This document shows positions 10,684-23,486 of a DNA stretch of 64,000 nt, piece by piece. The first letter of the stretch is position 1, and each line of letters opens with the position of its first letter. The notes under the pieces are model-generated. The model saw only the letters and a list, made by a program, of their open reading frames with translations, had not been told where the DNA came from and did no database searches. The stretch comes from Parietaria judaica (taxonomy: Eukaryota > Streptophyta > Magnoliopsida > Rosales > Urticaceae): positions 35,663,201 to 35,727,200 of the forward strand of contig OX940861.1 in assembly GCA_954871525.1 (NCBI GenBank). The letters run 5' to 3'. A program made the position numbers and the translations under genes.

Positions 10684-11856
10684 TTTAAAGATATTTGAAT
10701 GAATTACTCTAAAAAATATCATCAATGTTTCGTTATTGGATTAAAAACATTGTTATTTTTCTATAATGAGCCATACGCCAAAGTTTAAGACCTGAATCAA
10801 TGTTTTTTCGTTTCAGACGGAAATTTAGGTAAATATTTTTTTAAATTTTTTCATTATTATTTTTTTATGTTCTTTTTTATTTGATTATTTGTGTAGTATT
10901 TTCATAAATATGTATTTCGTGTTTTAAAGTTTTATGTTTATGGTGTTTATCATATATATTTTGTTATGTTTAGGTAAATGAGGAACTACAAGGAGACTTC
11001 ACGCAGTACATCAATATATTGGAAATGGTCAAAGTAAAATTTGATTTTTGACGTTTTTGTTTAAAGTAAAATATGATTTTTGACGTTTGTGTTTAATGTA
11101 AAATATGATTTTTGATGTTTGTGTTTATTTGATTATATGTGTAGTATTTTTATGAATATGTGTGTCTTCTTCTAAAGTTTATGTTCTTCGTGATATTGTT
11201 TATCATTAGAAACAACAACGTTACAAGACATTGTAGTGGTTGCTAGGATAGCCTAGTGGTAATTCCACACTACCTCCAAAGTGGAGGTCGTGGGTTCGAT
11301 CCCCACACGCAGCAAAGCTGCCTTCAAAAAACGTTACAAGACATTGTAAAATCAAGGTATTGGAAATGGTAGAAATAGTCCCCGTTTATAATCATATGGA
11401 AAGACCATGTAATGTATCGTAAGTATTGATAATTATTCCGTAGCTCCTTCATTTTTTTTATCGATAATGTTTATTAATTTACATGAACTTATGAAAGATG
11501 ATGTTGCAAAATGCCACATCGTAAACAAAGAATTACGGCTGTATATATATATATAGGTATATAATTTTATCGTCATTTTCAATGAAAAACAATCATTCCA
11601 AGGGAGGAGCCACATTTTATTTCACGAAAGAATAACATTGATTATGATTGAACAAGAGAATTGAGGAAGGCCACACGTTTTATTTAACGGATTAATAACT
11701 TAAAATGTATTAACATTCATATTTTTAAATGAATAATTTTTTTTTGAAAGAATAAATGAAATATTCGATTGGTTCAATATTAAAAAAACAATATTAAACA
11801 ATAAAAATATTGTTTATTCTTTTTTATTTGAAAAATATTTTCTTTTATAGCGCGCG

Positions 11857-11898
<42 letters not shown>

Positions 11899-12190
11899 AA
11901 CAAATAACAAATTAGTTCATTACACGCCAAGTATGAATTAATCTTAAATTTTTGGGAAAAAAATTCCAAAAACCAGAAAGTTGTACAAAAATTTTATATT
12001 ACAATATATTTGTTTAAGAAATATGTATTATTTTCTCTTTTATTAAAAAATAACAAAATAATGAGTTCAAATTTCAAAACATGTGCAACAAAAAAATTAG
12101 TTTAGGGGTATTGCATACATGGTGATGAGTTTAAGAGGTATTTGTTCTATAATTTTATTTGATGGGAGCATTTATGCACGTATTGTTGAC
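10684..12190 (+). repeat. 1.3-kb tandem module, copy B (contains a SINE)
   Basis: Second module copy, from the AAAGATATTTGAATGAATTACTC block to its next occurrence. Exon-like segment 1 is 10974-11027 (one replacement, K to N). Segment 2 is 11357-11443 and carries an in-frame TAA, so this copy is broken. A SINE with its 19-bp duplication lies in the intron-like gap. Confidence 0.7.
11236..11329 (+). mobile_element. Short tRNA-derived SINE with 19-bp target duplication
   Basis: A 94-bp insert flanked by perfect 19-bp direct repeats AACGTTACAAGACATTGTA (11217-11235 and 11330-11348). Other module copies lack it. It holds RNA polymerase III box A (TAGCCTAGTGG) and box B (GGTTCGATCCC), a 5-bp anticodon-like stem with a 7-nt loop, and partial acceptor pairing (TGCT with AGCA). 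It ends with a short CAAAA-rich tail. Position 33 of the anticodon loop is A instead of U and the acceptor stem is broken, so it is a tRNA-like SINE head and not a working tRNA. Long target duplications are expected for LINE-mobilised SINEs. Confidence 0.85.
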
Positions 12191-12623
12191 GAATTCTAAA
12201 TATATTTGAATGAATTACTCTAAAAAATATCATCAATTTTTCACTGTTGGATTCAAAACATTGTTATTTTTCTATAATGAGCCATACTCCAAATTTTAAG
12301 TCCTGAAATAAATGTTGTTTCATTTCAGACGGAAATTTAAGTAAATATTTGTTTTCAATTTTTTCTTTATGATTTTTTTATGTTTGTTTTTATTTGATTA
12401 TTTGTGTAGTATTTTCATAAATATGTATTTCGTGTTTTAAAGTTCTATGTTTATGGTGTTTATCATATATATTTTGTTATGTTTAGGTAAATGAGGAACT
12501 ACTAGGCGATTTCACGCAGTACATCAAAATATTGGAAATGGTAAAAGTAAAATAAGATTTTTGACGACGTTTGTATTTATTTGATTATGTGTGTCTTCTT
12601 GTAAAGTTTATGATCTTCGTGAT
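12191..12623 (+). repeat. 1.3-kb tandem module, copy C, left part
   Basis: Left part of the third module copy, cut at 12623 by the 20-kb nested insertion and resuming at 33034. The exon-like segment at 12487-12540 stays open (Q to L change). The cut falls inside ...CTTCGTGAT|ACTGTTTAT..., and GTGAT is duplicated on both sides. Confidence 0.75.
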
Positions 12624-14890
12624 TGTAACGACCCACTTTTCGGGTCGCTACTTCTTAATCTTGAACTTACAAAATTTTCTGTTTATAAGAAAATCAAGTT
12701 CTAAACTTGTCATTAATTTTTATTTTCTTTTGTAAATCAAAATGACATATTAGATATAAAATGTGTTTACACTAGAACTCATAACGATCCTCCACTTAAA
12801 ACATAGTGGACAACTTAAAGTCGATTAACAAAATGTAATTAGTACAATATATTTAAAACCCGTTGGGAAAATCCTCTATTGAGGTATGAAAATAAGTTTC
12901 ATGGTTAAAATAGATATAATATAAAGTTGCGGAAAAATAGTCTTAGCGATCAGTTCATCCACCTATGCACCGTATATGCCGCAGTGCCGGTTATGCTCCA
13001 CCCGCTCCTAACTCCCAACCGGGTTCTTACCTGAATCTACATCACAACTATAGTGAGCTAATACCCAGTACATACAAGCTAAAATAACTCACAATAAAAA
13101 TAAAAATGTAGAAATCATATATTTATCTCATGTTGTAACATCTCGTACAACATCAGATCAAGCGTACATAAACATAGTATACAAATCTTATATCATATCG
13201 TAATATTTATATACATATTCATAACATAGTTTTGGGCCCTGCGTACGTACCCTTGCGCGCAACCAACTGGAGATCGGGGGAGCTACCCAAACCGAATCAT
13301 TCCCGCAGTATCATAACATATCATAATGAGACCTTAGTCATCTCTGGTACGACGCCTTTTAAAAATATTTCTTATAAAATCATATATTTACGTATATATA
13401 TTTTATCATAAAAATATACGTATGTATCATTTTCATATCACATGAACATCCTCGTCATACTTAAATAAACAAAGATATCACATGCACATAATCGTATATA
13501 AGTAACGATTATACGAAACATATCAACCGTACACAAACATTCTGAACTATAGATCTAACACACAATATTATTGTCATGATGTAGGTGAGTACTTGTACGT
13601 ACCTTAACCCGCAAATAGTCCTATCGAAGCAAGCCGTTGCTTACGGAGTCACAGTCCCTGATATTTATTCTAAATATCAGATTCTAAAAACTTCATAAAG
13701 TCTTATTTTATTTTCTAATGCGTCTAAGACTCAACAACCGACACTATCTTAGAACCCTCTGACCTTAAGCGATTATTTCTCTTCCTTCTGACTCTAAGAC
13801 ACAGTCATTCATGAATACACTTTAAGGTCAGACTCCCCCCTATTTTTTTCTTTCGATAAGGCTAAATAAAAGTGCCTACCCCAACATTATCCCGTGTGTG
13901 TGTATATATATATATATATATATGTATATACTCTGTGACGTTACCAAGGATAGAGATACAGACTCATCAATAATGCTTATATTACTTTTGTATATAGAAA
14001 GATATTTATAAATATATGTTTATAGATATATATCATGAAAGTAATAATGTGTATGTACACTTTCGGTAAACCAAAACTACTACATATAGCTACATATACT
14101 CCTCTCCTCTGATAAGTCAAATAAACTATTTTATATTATATAATTATGTATATATATAATATAATTATGTATATATATATATATTGAACCAACCCATAAT
14201 CCATTGAACACTCACATGTCGTGTAACTACATCTGTACGAGCATGCTAAAAAAAAACATTTTCATGCCTACAAAAATAGAACGCCTTAATGTATTTTGGA
14301 AAAAATATGATAACCATGAAACTACTCTGCATATGGACATAGGAAGGTTTGTAATCTATATACATATGTATATATATACAATATTTAATATATGTAGATA
14401 TATACGTCTGCTTATCAAAACTAATAATAATACCACTTTTACTATTGTTTTGAAAAAGAACTTCATGTCGTATAAAATATCTATGTCGTATAAAAATATA
14501 CATGTTATATATATAATATCTCTGATACTTAAATATTTTCCTTGTTATTTCACCTTCATATACATGTACAGACTACCTTGAAAAATATATGTATAAATAT
14601 ATATTATACCTATATTTTTTTTTATCGGATTCTTTCTTTTAACTTGTACTAAAAGCATAAACCCATATACTTAGAATCTTGTTTGAGAGTTGTATAAAAC
14701 AAGCCTGATATATAAGCTCTCCTACACTAACCCTGCACCGAGAACAAAACGAAGGCTGCTTATGAAAATCTAGACTTATTAACTATCACCCTGAAAGTCT
14801 AAGAATATCTACGACACATAATAACTTCAAGAGAATTGTACCGAAAATCGTCGGTGAGCTTCGGTCCTCGTTGGCGCGGTGTTTTCGGGT

Positions 14891-15075
14891 GTCGTCGGCG
14901 CACTTCGAACGTCGTCGGTAGTACTCCAGCTCTCGTCGACAAGCTTCGAACGTCGTCGGCAACACTCCGGCTCTAGTCGGCAAGCTTCTAACGTCGTCGG
15001 CAGCACTCTGACTCTCGTCGGCAAGCTTCGAGCGTCGTCGGCAGTACTCCGGAAGTCGCCGGCAAGTTTCCGTTC
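14891..15075. repeat. 41-bp GC-rich tandem repeat within the solo LTR
   Basis: Units containing GTCGTCGGC start at 14911, 14952, 14993 and 15034, with a partial unit before them. They produce overlapping open frames on both strands with a repeating ACRREPEC-like peptide. The block is GC-rich amid AT-rich sequence and is best seen as a repeat, not a gene. Confidence 0.8.
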
Positions 15076-15676
15076 TTGCCGGTGAACACAGTGTTGACGC
15101 TCTCTTTCAGATTTGAGAAATGATGAAAGGGATGAAGGTCAAGATGTTTAAGGCCATAGAGAGAACATAAAGTGTTGAAGGCAACGGTAGTGAAATGGGA
15201 AGGTGAATAGGGTTTAAAACAAAGCACAAGGGACTTAAACGAGGCACGCTCATATCGTACCATAGCTACTGAGAGGGTGTTATACAAAAATGTGTAAACC
15301 CAACCCTTACATAACACTGATTCACATCAGCTTTCTATGAAAATAGAGATGCTTTTAGAGCAGAGCTGTATATTCATATATTTGGGTGATGGCTTTTTGG
15401 CGTGTTGAAGGAGCCTGAGAGCTACCCTAAAATAAAACATTGACCATAAGCTTAGTCTCGAGAAGTGTTGACGTACTACTAGCTTAGATATCTGATTTTC
15501 TCTGTCTCAGACTGGTGGCAAAAATTAGAACTTTTTCCAAAATAGAGTTTTCTTATGAGTTCAAAACTCTAAGTACATATGCCAAAAAGAAACAATGCTC
15601 AAACGTATCCCTAGGAAAAACTTTTTAGAAGTTCTATATATAATAATATTATATGTGACAATAAAACCAATGTACC

Positions 15677-15712
<36 letters not shown>

Positions 15713-15805
15713 CAATCAAGTGCATAACTCCTTATACGATACAATACATGGAAAACAAGGCATATATCCATATGTATAAATATGTTTAACAAATAAATGA
15801 GTAAG

Positions 15806-16028
15806 TGTTATAAATCATGGGATTTTGTGGATGTCAATATTGTGATAGTCAACTATGTCATTACTATGTAATATTCACATTTATTGTATTTTCTATTTCC
15901 ACCTCTCTCAAGCCCTATATATAGAGGCATATGGGGTTCATTGTAGCACACATCAAAGAGCAATAATACTCTCTCTATTCCCTCTCATATTCTCTCTTCT
16001 TCTTGTCTTTGTTCTTTAATTTATAACA
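15806..16028 (+). repeat. 5' LTR of the outer copia element
   Basis: 223 bp, TGTTATAAATC to TTTATAACA, with a TATA box (CCCTATATATAG) near 15914 and a CT-rich stretch after it. The primer-binding site follows directly at 16029-16043. Confidence 0.92.
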
Positions 16029-16124
16029 CGTTATCAGCACGAGTCTCTAATTAACTGAGGTAATAGTTTTCGTATTATAATTTTTATTTTATTTTTTTGC
16101 GATGATGGCGATGCACGGTGAAAT

Positions 16125-18862
16125 TGTTGGACATATGTGTCCTTAAACAAGATATTTTATCCATTTGTAAAAGATTATGACAAGTCGTTGAATAAAGATG
16201 ATGCTTATTATGATAATCTTATTATAGTTTCTGGTAGAGTAAAATAGAATGTTTGATCCTTAGTTCATATAGGATGCAATTATGAATTATTATCACAACA
16301 GAGTCAGTGTGAAGAAGAATTAATAATCATAATAAATGAACTTAAAATGTCTGTGACCCGATTAACTGGGTGGGAGCCCATTAATCGTACAAGGTCATTA
16401 ATATGACTAAGTGACAATCCTATTCTGGATTTTGTGTGTGTCACACTCACTAGAACTGCATTAAGTATGAAGTGTCTTCATACTGGACTGGACCTGACTT
16501 AAACTCCGGAAGTTATCATATAAGACCGTCACTGAAAACTTGGAGTTGAGTCACTAGTAGATGATCAAATGGATATTCGATCTAAGTCCTGAGTGATCTT
16601 GAGTCCGAGCTGCTGGCTTGATTGTTCTTTGATTTAACCGTTAAAGAACACAATATATTACCGTTGTTCCCAACACTATTATTTTGGGAACATGATAGTC
16701 AGCAGTAAGGGTAGCTTGGTCATAGATATGGGCATCACACAGCTCTCTTCAGAGTCATGATGATTCCCTCGATTGTCGGTGGTGAGAAGTGAGAGGTACC
16801 CGTGCGCAACTTATGAATCGAAACTATAAGTGGGTTACTCATAATATTACTGACTGAGTCAAGGATGAAAATGCAATGAGGGGCATAACGGTAGAAAACG
16901 CCTGCTCGTGTGTGGATCATCAAGTGAAAGATCAATAACCCGAATTTTATTGTATCAATGGACACCCTGCTGTTATAAAGGGAATAATATATACCGTATC
17001 ACTAAAGAGTGCAGCCTCGGGTCTATAGTGGAATCACTTCGAGGTTTGACGAACAACTAGAAGTTCGTTGGAGCTTAAGTGATACGGGTCCATGGTCCCC
17101 AGGATAGCTCCATAACGGATGATACGTACGTGATAAAAACATTGAAATGTTTTTAAGATCATTTGGCACGACTCATAAAACTGAAGTCTGTGACAGACAT
17201 CAGATAGTTTTATCAGTAGCGTGGCAAAAGTACCACATCTTGGTAACCGAAATTAACTGACAAAATAAAGTAGAATTTGGATTTTCTATCAACATTAAAG
17301 TTGTTGGAAATTAAATTCTAAGCAACTTTGCTTTTGGAATCGAGTCGTTTCGACGTACGGTTTGTGATTTAGAGAGTTTCTAAGTTTGTGATCGTTTCGG
17401 TAAACTATGAAATTAAATCACATGTCACGAATTTAAATGATGGTGTGTCACCATGACATTTAAATGTGTGATATTGAGATCAGAGAATATTAATATAATT
17501 TAATTATTCGAATTTTATTATTAATGTATTATTAATAATTATTCAATAATTAATAGATTTATATTAATATAAAAAATAATATATTTTAAATATATTATAG
17601 TGTAGAAATCGAATTGGGCTTTTGGAATGTGGATCTATTCACATTCGAATGGATAGACTGTGGTCTTTCCATAATTGCGGCAAAAGTACCAAAAGTTTTG
17701 GTATTTGAGAAAAACCTTAAAATCAATTTAATCCATTGGATCGGTTATGATTTAATATCAACCGTTGAATTAGGATATTGATGAATTCGAATTTAATGAC
17801 TTGGTGATCAAGTTTCATTTTTCGAATTTGATTAATTAATTATATCCGTTAGATCGGTCTAAGATTTAATCTTTACCGTTGGATTGGAAATTAATTAATT
17901 ATATATAATATATTATTTTCAAATTATAGTTTAAGGATAAATTCAAAATTGTTTTTATTAAATCTTTTTATATTTGATTTTATCCTAAACTAATTTGATC
18001 CATTAGATCGGTTTAAAGATTTATCTCAACCGTTGGATCTAGATAATGATAATTCGAATTTTAATATATATATATATATAATTCGAATTTATAAAGATAA
18101 GAAGATAAGATTGGATTTTTGATTTTATCCTAATCTTTCTTATTTAATTAAATCCCTAATTAATTATATCCATTGGATTTAGATGAGATTAAATCTGGAC
18201 CATTGGATTGAGATAATTAATTATATTTAATAAATGAAATTCGAAAATAAGAGAGGGAATTTCTCCAATTCGGTTACGGTTTGAGCCTATAAATAGGAGG
18301 CTCATTCTACACATTTTTCACACCTTTCCCCAGAGAAAAATTCGAACTCTCCCTCTTCTTTAGGGTCTGCGAATTTTCTCTCTGATCTCTCTTTCTGGTT
18401 CGGCTTAAGAGACTTAGTTCTCCGGAAGCTTAAAAAGAACCATCAGTTTAAATTTTGCGACGGAGTCCTGTCGGTGAAGCCCACGCTTCGGTACGAGGAT
18501 TCCAGGAGAATATCCCGGAAGATCACGGGAGTTTCCCTCAGCACCGGCGGAGCCCTGCCCGATTCAGAACGCACAGCCGGAAGTCGTCAATAGAGGTACG
18601 GCCTTATGCATTGGGTTAATAAATGCAACCATTTACTGCTTTCTATTTATTTCCTATTATGACTAAATTATTAATAATGATTTATGAATATTAAATTACA
18701 TAATATTTATCAGATCTTGTTGAATGGTTATTATCCGATATCCGGACTGTTGCACGGATAACAAGTTATTCCGCTTTAAATTAATTTTTAAAATGTTACC
18801 CGGACGGTTCGTAGGTACAATTCGTGATAATTTTCATAGAATCCGAGACGTGATTTCCAACA
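16125..18862 (+). repeat. 5' LTR of the inner copia element
   Basis: 2738 bp, TGTTGGACATATG to ATTTCCAACA. The TATA box (CCTATAAATAGG) lies near 18281. Upstream, U3 carries several spaced motifs of the type CCATTGGAT/CCGTTGGAT near 17735, 17840, 17998 and 18170. Open frames inside are accidental. Confidence 0.93.
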
Positions 18863-20710
18863 ATTGGTATAAGAGCCATGGTTCAATGATAAATAATTAC
18901 GTAATTTAATTAATGGTTTTAAAGAACGAATTATTTGATGAATAAAATTAATTATTTAAAATTGAAATTTTGAATTTCTAGATATTTTAAATATTAATTT
19001 AAAATAAGAATATTACCCGACCCGAAAAAATCGGACCGGGTAATTGGACCGGGCTGCTATTGGCAGCCCAACCCGTGGGAAGGGACAATTAGGGGCTGCC
19101 GCTGCAGCCCCAGGGTGTTCGCCCAGCAAGCCCACGGGCAAAGCCCACGAGCAAGGCCCACGCTAGGGCCACTCGGCAAGGGCAAGGGCACCCGTGTGGG
19201 CCTGGCGCGCGGGCCGCAGGCCACGCTGCCTGGCAGCGGAATGGGCCTGCAGGCCCAGCCCGAAGGGCCCGCGTGCTGTCCTTGCTCACACGTGGGCTGT
19301 CCCTGCCCGTTCCACGGGCACGTGGGCCCGGGCTTAAGCCCAGAGGACCCACGTGCAATTTTTTTAATGGGTCGGATTTTTATTCCGACCCGGATACCGT
19401 GGATTAATTATTAATTATTATTAATGAAATTAATATTTATGGATTAAAATTAATTATGATTAAAATATGGATGTTATTTTCGGATAAATAACATTGTCTT
19501 ATTTTAATAAATTCATAAAATTAAACATGGATGTTATTTAATGATTAAATAACATTGTCTTATTTAATGAATTAAAATATGGATGATAATATTCGAAGAA
19601 TAATATCATTGTCTTATTTTAATATTTCATAAATAATTAATAAAGGGCATTAAAATGTTTAATGATAATTCTTAGAGAATAAGTATCATTAACATAAAAT
19701 TATAAATATTCATCATAGATATAATTTATTATAACCTATTTTCATAACCCTCAAACATAGTGTCTATGTTTAGATCATTATTAATATGTTTATATGGGAT
19801 AGATATAAATAATAAAGAGTAAATGTAAAAGTGTTAATTATTAGTCGGAAAAATTTCAAACGTACAATCTTGCCTAAGGAAGAGGGAATCAAAAGTGGGG
19901 CCTGTTCACCATCCACTTCTGAGTGACCGGTTAGGACCCCTCCCATCGACCTGGAGAGCGTACGGTTTGATCTATCACTACCGACGAAATAATAAACACA
20001 TTTTTTAGGGCTTATTTAAAATTACGCGTCGTAATAAATAAAGCCAAAATATAAACTTTTAATGTGTCATTAATAGACAGTTTATTTAATAAGTTTTTAT
20101 AACTTAGAAATTAAAAATGTTATTTCCTAAAAACAATGGCAAGTATAGAATAAAACAAAGGTCTCCATCATTACTGTCACAAGGTCTGCTAACCATACCG
20201 CCTCGAGTCACCCTATCGTGTCCATTCCCTAAGGAAGGTGTGCTTGTGGAAGGTTTGACACCGTGATAGTTCCAAAAGAATATGGGGACGGAGGAATCTT
20301 GGAAATGGACCGCGAGTCACCCTAGAGTGACCATTCCCTAAGGACGACGTTTTCAAGAGGATCCCGAGAACCGAAAATAATGGGTTAAGCTTGCACTGAA
20401 GTTGGTGCTTCCCGACCGTCTATGGTGATAGTTAATAATCATAGAGGACTTTGGTAGTTCTTGTTATGAATATTAATTAAGTTTATGACTAAAACTTAGT
20501 TTAACCAAACTACACGGTTGATACCGCGAGTCACCCTAGAGTGACCATGCCACTAAGGACGGCAACGACGTGTACAGTCGGTTAAATTATCACGAAATAG
20601 TTAAAAGGGTTTATTTAACGTTTTCCCAGAACATGTTTGCATCATGTAACTATTTCAAATAAAAATTTTCTAAACATTCTACCTATAATAAAGTTTAATA
20701 AGTTTATTTT
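18863..20710 (+). other. Long non-coding leader of the inner copia element with GC-rich island
   Basis: About 1.85 kb follows the primer site, where gag would be expected, but no gag frame is present. At 19010-19390 an island of about 70% GC is bounded by two hairpin-forming CGGACC/GGTCCG-type segments (around 19013-19050 and 19370-19393). At 19440-19620 an ATGGATGTTATT...ATAACATTGTCTTA unit repeats about three times. At 20205-20570 the segment GAGTCACCCTAGAGTGACCAT recurs three times. The two open frames over the GC island, one on each strand, look like composition artefacts. Confidence 0.6.
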
Positions 20711-20713
20711 TCA

Positions 20714-20977
20714 ATGCCAGTTAAAATGTCCTTCGACAAAAAAGAAATGGAAAAGTCTGCTCTAACGCTGAAGTCTCAAAATCAAAGCAATCTGGTAAAA
20801 GTCACAAAATCCCTAAGCAAGCTGGCCATGAGTGGATCTTCGGAGAAACTTGGAATGGCAGATCAGAATGCTATAAGCTTTCTAAACAAGAGGAAGAGAA
20901 TTGATTGAAACCAGGAAGAATTCTTCCAGAATGGGAGTACAAGTAATTATGATCGTTCAACATTAGAATCATGTTTC
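20714..20977 (+). pseudogene. Degenerate gag C-terminus (inner copia)
   Basis: Lys/Ser-rich coding remnant ahead of the protease. In one frame it reads ...GHEW and then ...CYKL, matching the spacing of a decayed CCHC zinc knuckle. It is broken by frameshifts and a stop before the protease frame begins. A knuckle normally sits just N-terminal to the DSGA protease motif in copia polyproteins, which is how it was identified. Confidence 0.5.
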
Positions 20978-22318
20978 GTGGACAACTCATCCTTCAACTG
21001 GATCTTGGATTCAGGAGCAAACGATCATGCATGTAATTCACTTCAGTCTCTTGACAAATTAGAAGAGATGAATGAAGGACCAACTTTGAAAGTAGGAAAC
21101 GAGGAATTCCTACAAGCAAAGGCAGTAGGAAATTTGCGACTGACATTTGGAAATAAATTTTTATTTGTTGATAATGTGTACTATTATCCAAATGTCTGCA
21201 GAAATATACTTTCTGCTTTTCTGTTGTACAAACAAGGGTATACTCTAAACTTTCGTGGATCCCATTGGATCATCACAAAGGATGGAGTATATATTTGTAC
21301 TGCTAAAGAAGAAAATGGATTATTTATCTTAAGACCAGATTATGGTAGTTGTATGAATGCTGAAATGTTTAAATTGGCAATGCCAAAGTCAGTCAAGAAA
21401 CCCAAGATTGATAATGATGTTCAAACGTACCTGTGGCATTTAAGATTGAGTCATATTAATCTAGAAAGGATAAACAGGCTGGTAAAGGATGGACCCCTTA
21501 AAGAACTAACAATCGGTTCTTTTCCTGTTTGCGAATCCTGTATAGAGGCTAAAATTACTAAGAGACCTTTTTCGGCAAAAGGTCAAAGAGCCACTAAACC
21601 ATTAGAACTCGTCCATTCTGATGTATGTGGTCCCATGAACATACAAGGAAGAGGAGGAATTGAATACTTCGTTACCTTTATTGACGATTATTCAAGATAT
21701 GGTTATGTTTATCTCATGGCTAAGAAATCTGAAACCTTCGGTAAGTTCAGAGAATTTCTAGCAGAGGCTGAGAATCAACTTGGACTATCATTGAAGTCTC
21801 TTCGATCTGATCGAGGAGGAGAATACCTATATCATGAGTCTTGCGACCTCCTGATTGAGAAATGTATAACATCTCAATTGACTGCTCCTGGCACACCGGA
21901 ACAAAATGGTGTTGTAGAAAGGAGAAATAGGACCTTACTTGAAATGGTAAGGTCAATGTTAAGTTATTCATCACTACCCAATTCATTCTGGGGATATGCT
22001 TTGTTGACGGCTACGAACATTCTAAATGTTGTACCGTTAAAGTCTGTTTCTAAAACACCCGTCGAATTATGGAATGGCAGAATACCCAATCTGCGACATT
22101 ACAGAATTTGGGGATGTCCTGCACATGTATGGACTGGAAACAAGAATAAATTGGAATCACGAACGGAAGTTTGTCTGTTTGTGGGATATTCCAAAGAGAC
22201 TAAGGGAGGTTTGTTTTATAGTCCAGAAAGTAAGAAAGTATTTGTCTCAACAAATGCTACTTTTCTAGAGCAAGATTATATGACAAACTTCAAACCTCGA
22301 AGTAAAGTTATACTCTAA
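20978..22318 (+). pseudogene. Copia protease and integrase (inner copia)
   Basis: A 446-codon frame. The protease motif DSGAND lies at residues 12-17. GAG-pre-integrase follows with HLRLSHINLERI and CESC (HHCC zinc finger). The integrase core is next, with D in VHSDVCGPM, D in LRSDRGGEY and E in GVVERRNRTLLEMVRSML, so the D,D,E triad is present. The frame ends shortly after the integrase at a stop near 22316, where an intact polyprotein would run on into RT. It is part of a dead copy. Confidence 0.88.
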
Positions 22319-22354
22319 GAGCTGTCAAGTGACAAGGTCACAATATCTCCAACA

Positions 22355-23486
22355 GTGCCTGTTGTCGAAGATAGTGCGGAAACCACGGTCCCAAATCAGA
22401 ACCAAGTGGTACTCAGACATAGTGGGAGGTTCAAAAGACCTGTTGAGCGCTACGAACATACCCAGTTGGAATTTCACCTAGCTGTTACAAACACTAGTGT
22501 TGAAGATCCCATAGGCTATGAGCAAGCTATGTTGGATCCTGATAAGGGAGAATGGCAGGAAGCCATGAACCAAGAAATAGAATCAATGGATTCTAATGAA
22601 GTCTGGGAACTTGTAGACTTACCGGATGGCTTCAAAACCATTTGCTGTAAGTGGGTATACAAGCGAAAGAGAGGAGTGGACGGGAAGGTTGAAACCTTCA
22701 AGGCTAGAGGGAAGGTATTGATTTCGATGAGACCTTCGCTCCAGTCGCTAAGTATAAGTCCATCCGGATTCTCATGGCCATAGCCTGTAGTCTCAATTAC
22801 GAGATTTGGCAGATGGACGTCAAAACCGCCTTCCTGAACGGGTACATTGACGAAAACATCTATATGGACCAACCAGAAGGATTCGTGCAGAAGGGTCAAG
22901 AAGGGAAAGTTTGCACACTTCTCAAATCCATTTATGGATTGAAGTAAGCTTATAGATCTCCTGGAATCTAAGGTTTGATGAAACCATCAAATCCTATGGA
23001 TTCATACAGAACATCACTGAGGCCTGCATATACAAACTCAATGATGAAACCGTGGAAATATTTCTTGTTCTATACGTCGACGATATTCTTCTCATTGGAA
23101 ACAGTGTGAAGAGGCTATCAGACGTGAAAGCATGGCTATCTACGCAATTCCAAATGAAGGACGTGGAAGAAGCCAGTTATGTTCTTGGGATCCGTATCTT
23201 CAGGGATCGCAACAATAGGCTTCTAGCCTTATCACAAGCAGCTTACATTGATAAGGTGCTTGATCGTTTTGCAATGGAAAACTCCAAGGGAGGTAATCTA
23301 CCGACCAGGCATGGAGTGTCCCTTAACAGGAAACAATGCCCTACTTCTCCGGAAGAGCAAGATGAGATGATGAGAGTACCCTATGCTTCAGCAGTGGGAA
23401 GTCTGATGTACGCTATGCAGTGTACTAGGCTAGCATCTGTTACGCTGTGGGAATTGTTAGCAGATACCAATCCAACCCTGGTATGA
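22355..23486 (+). pseudogene. Broken copia reverse transcriptase (inner copia)
   Basis: Starts in RVT_2 with WQEAMNQEIESMDSNEVWEL and CKWVYKRKR. After FKAR a deletion and frameshift remove the region found intact in the sister copy at 54107-54901. Further down, the GLKQ codon is a stop in the run before 22950. From 23052 the frame reopens with LYVDDILLIGN, the catalytic YVDD. Another frameshift near 23440 separates it from the RNase H frame. No functional RT is possible from this copy. Confidence 0.85.

Noticed and set aside
11236..11329. Functional tRNA gene
   Set aside because: Box A and box B are good, but the acceptor stem is broken, U33 is missing, and it is flanked by a 19-bp target duplication as expected for a SINE.
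14204..14581. 125-codon frame rich in Ile, Tyr and Asn
   Set aside because: AT-rich sequence within a solo LTR; composition only, no recognisable features.
19089..19414. Open frames on both strands over the GC island
   Set aside because: High GC suppresses stops on both strands. No domain is visible, and it lies in the leader of a retroelement.
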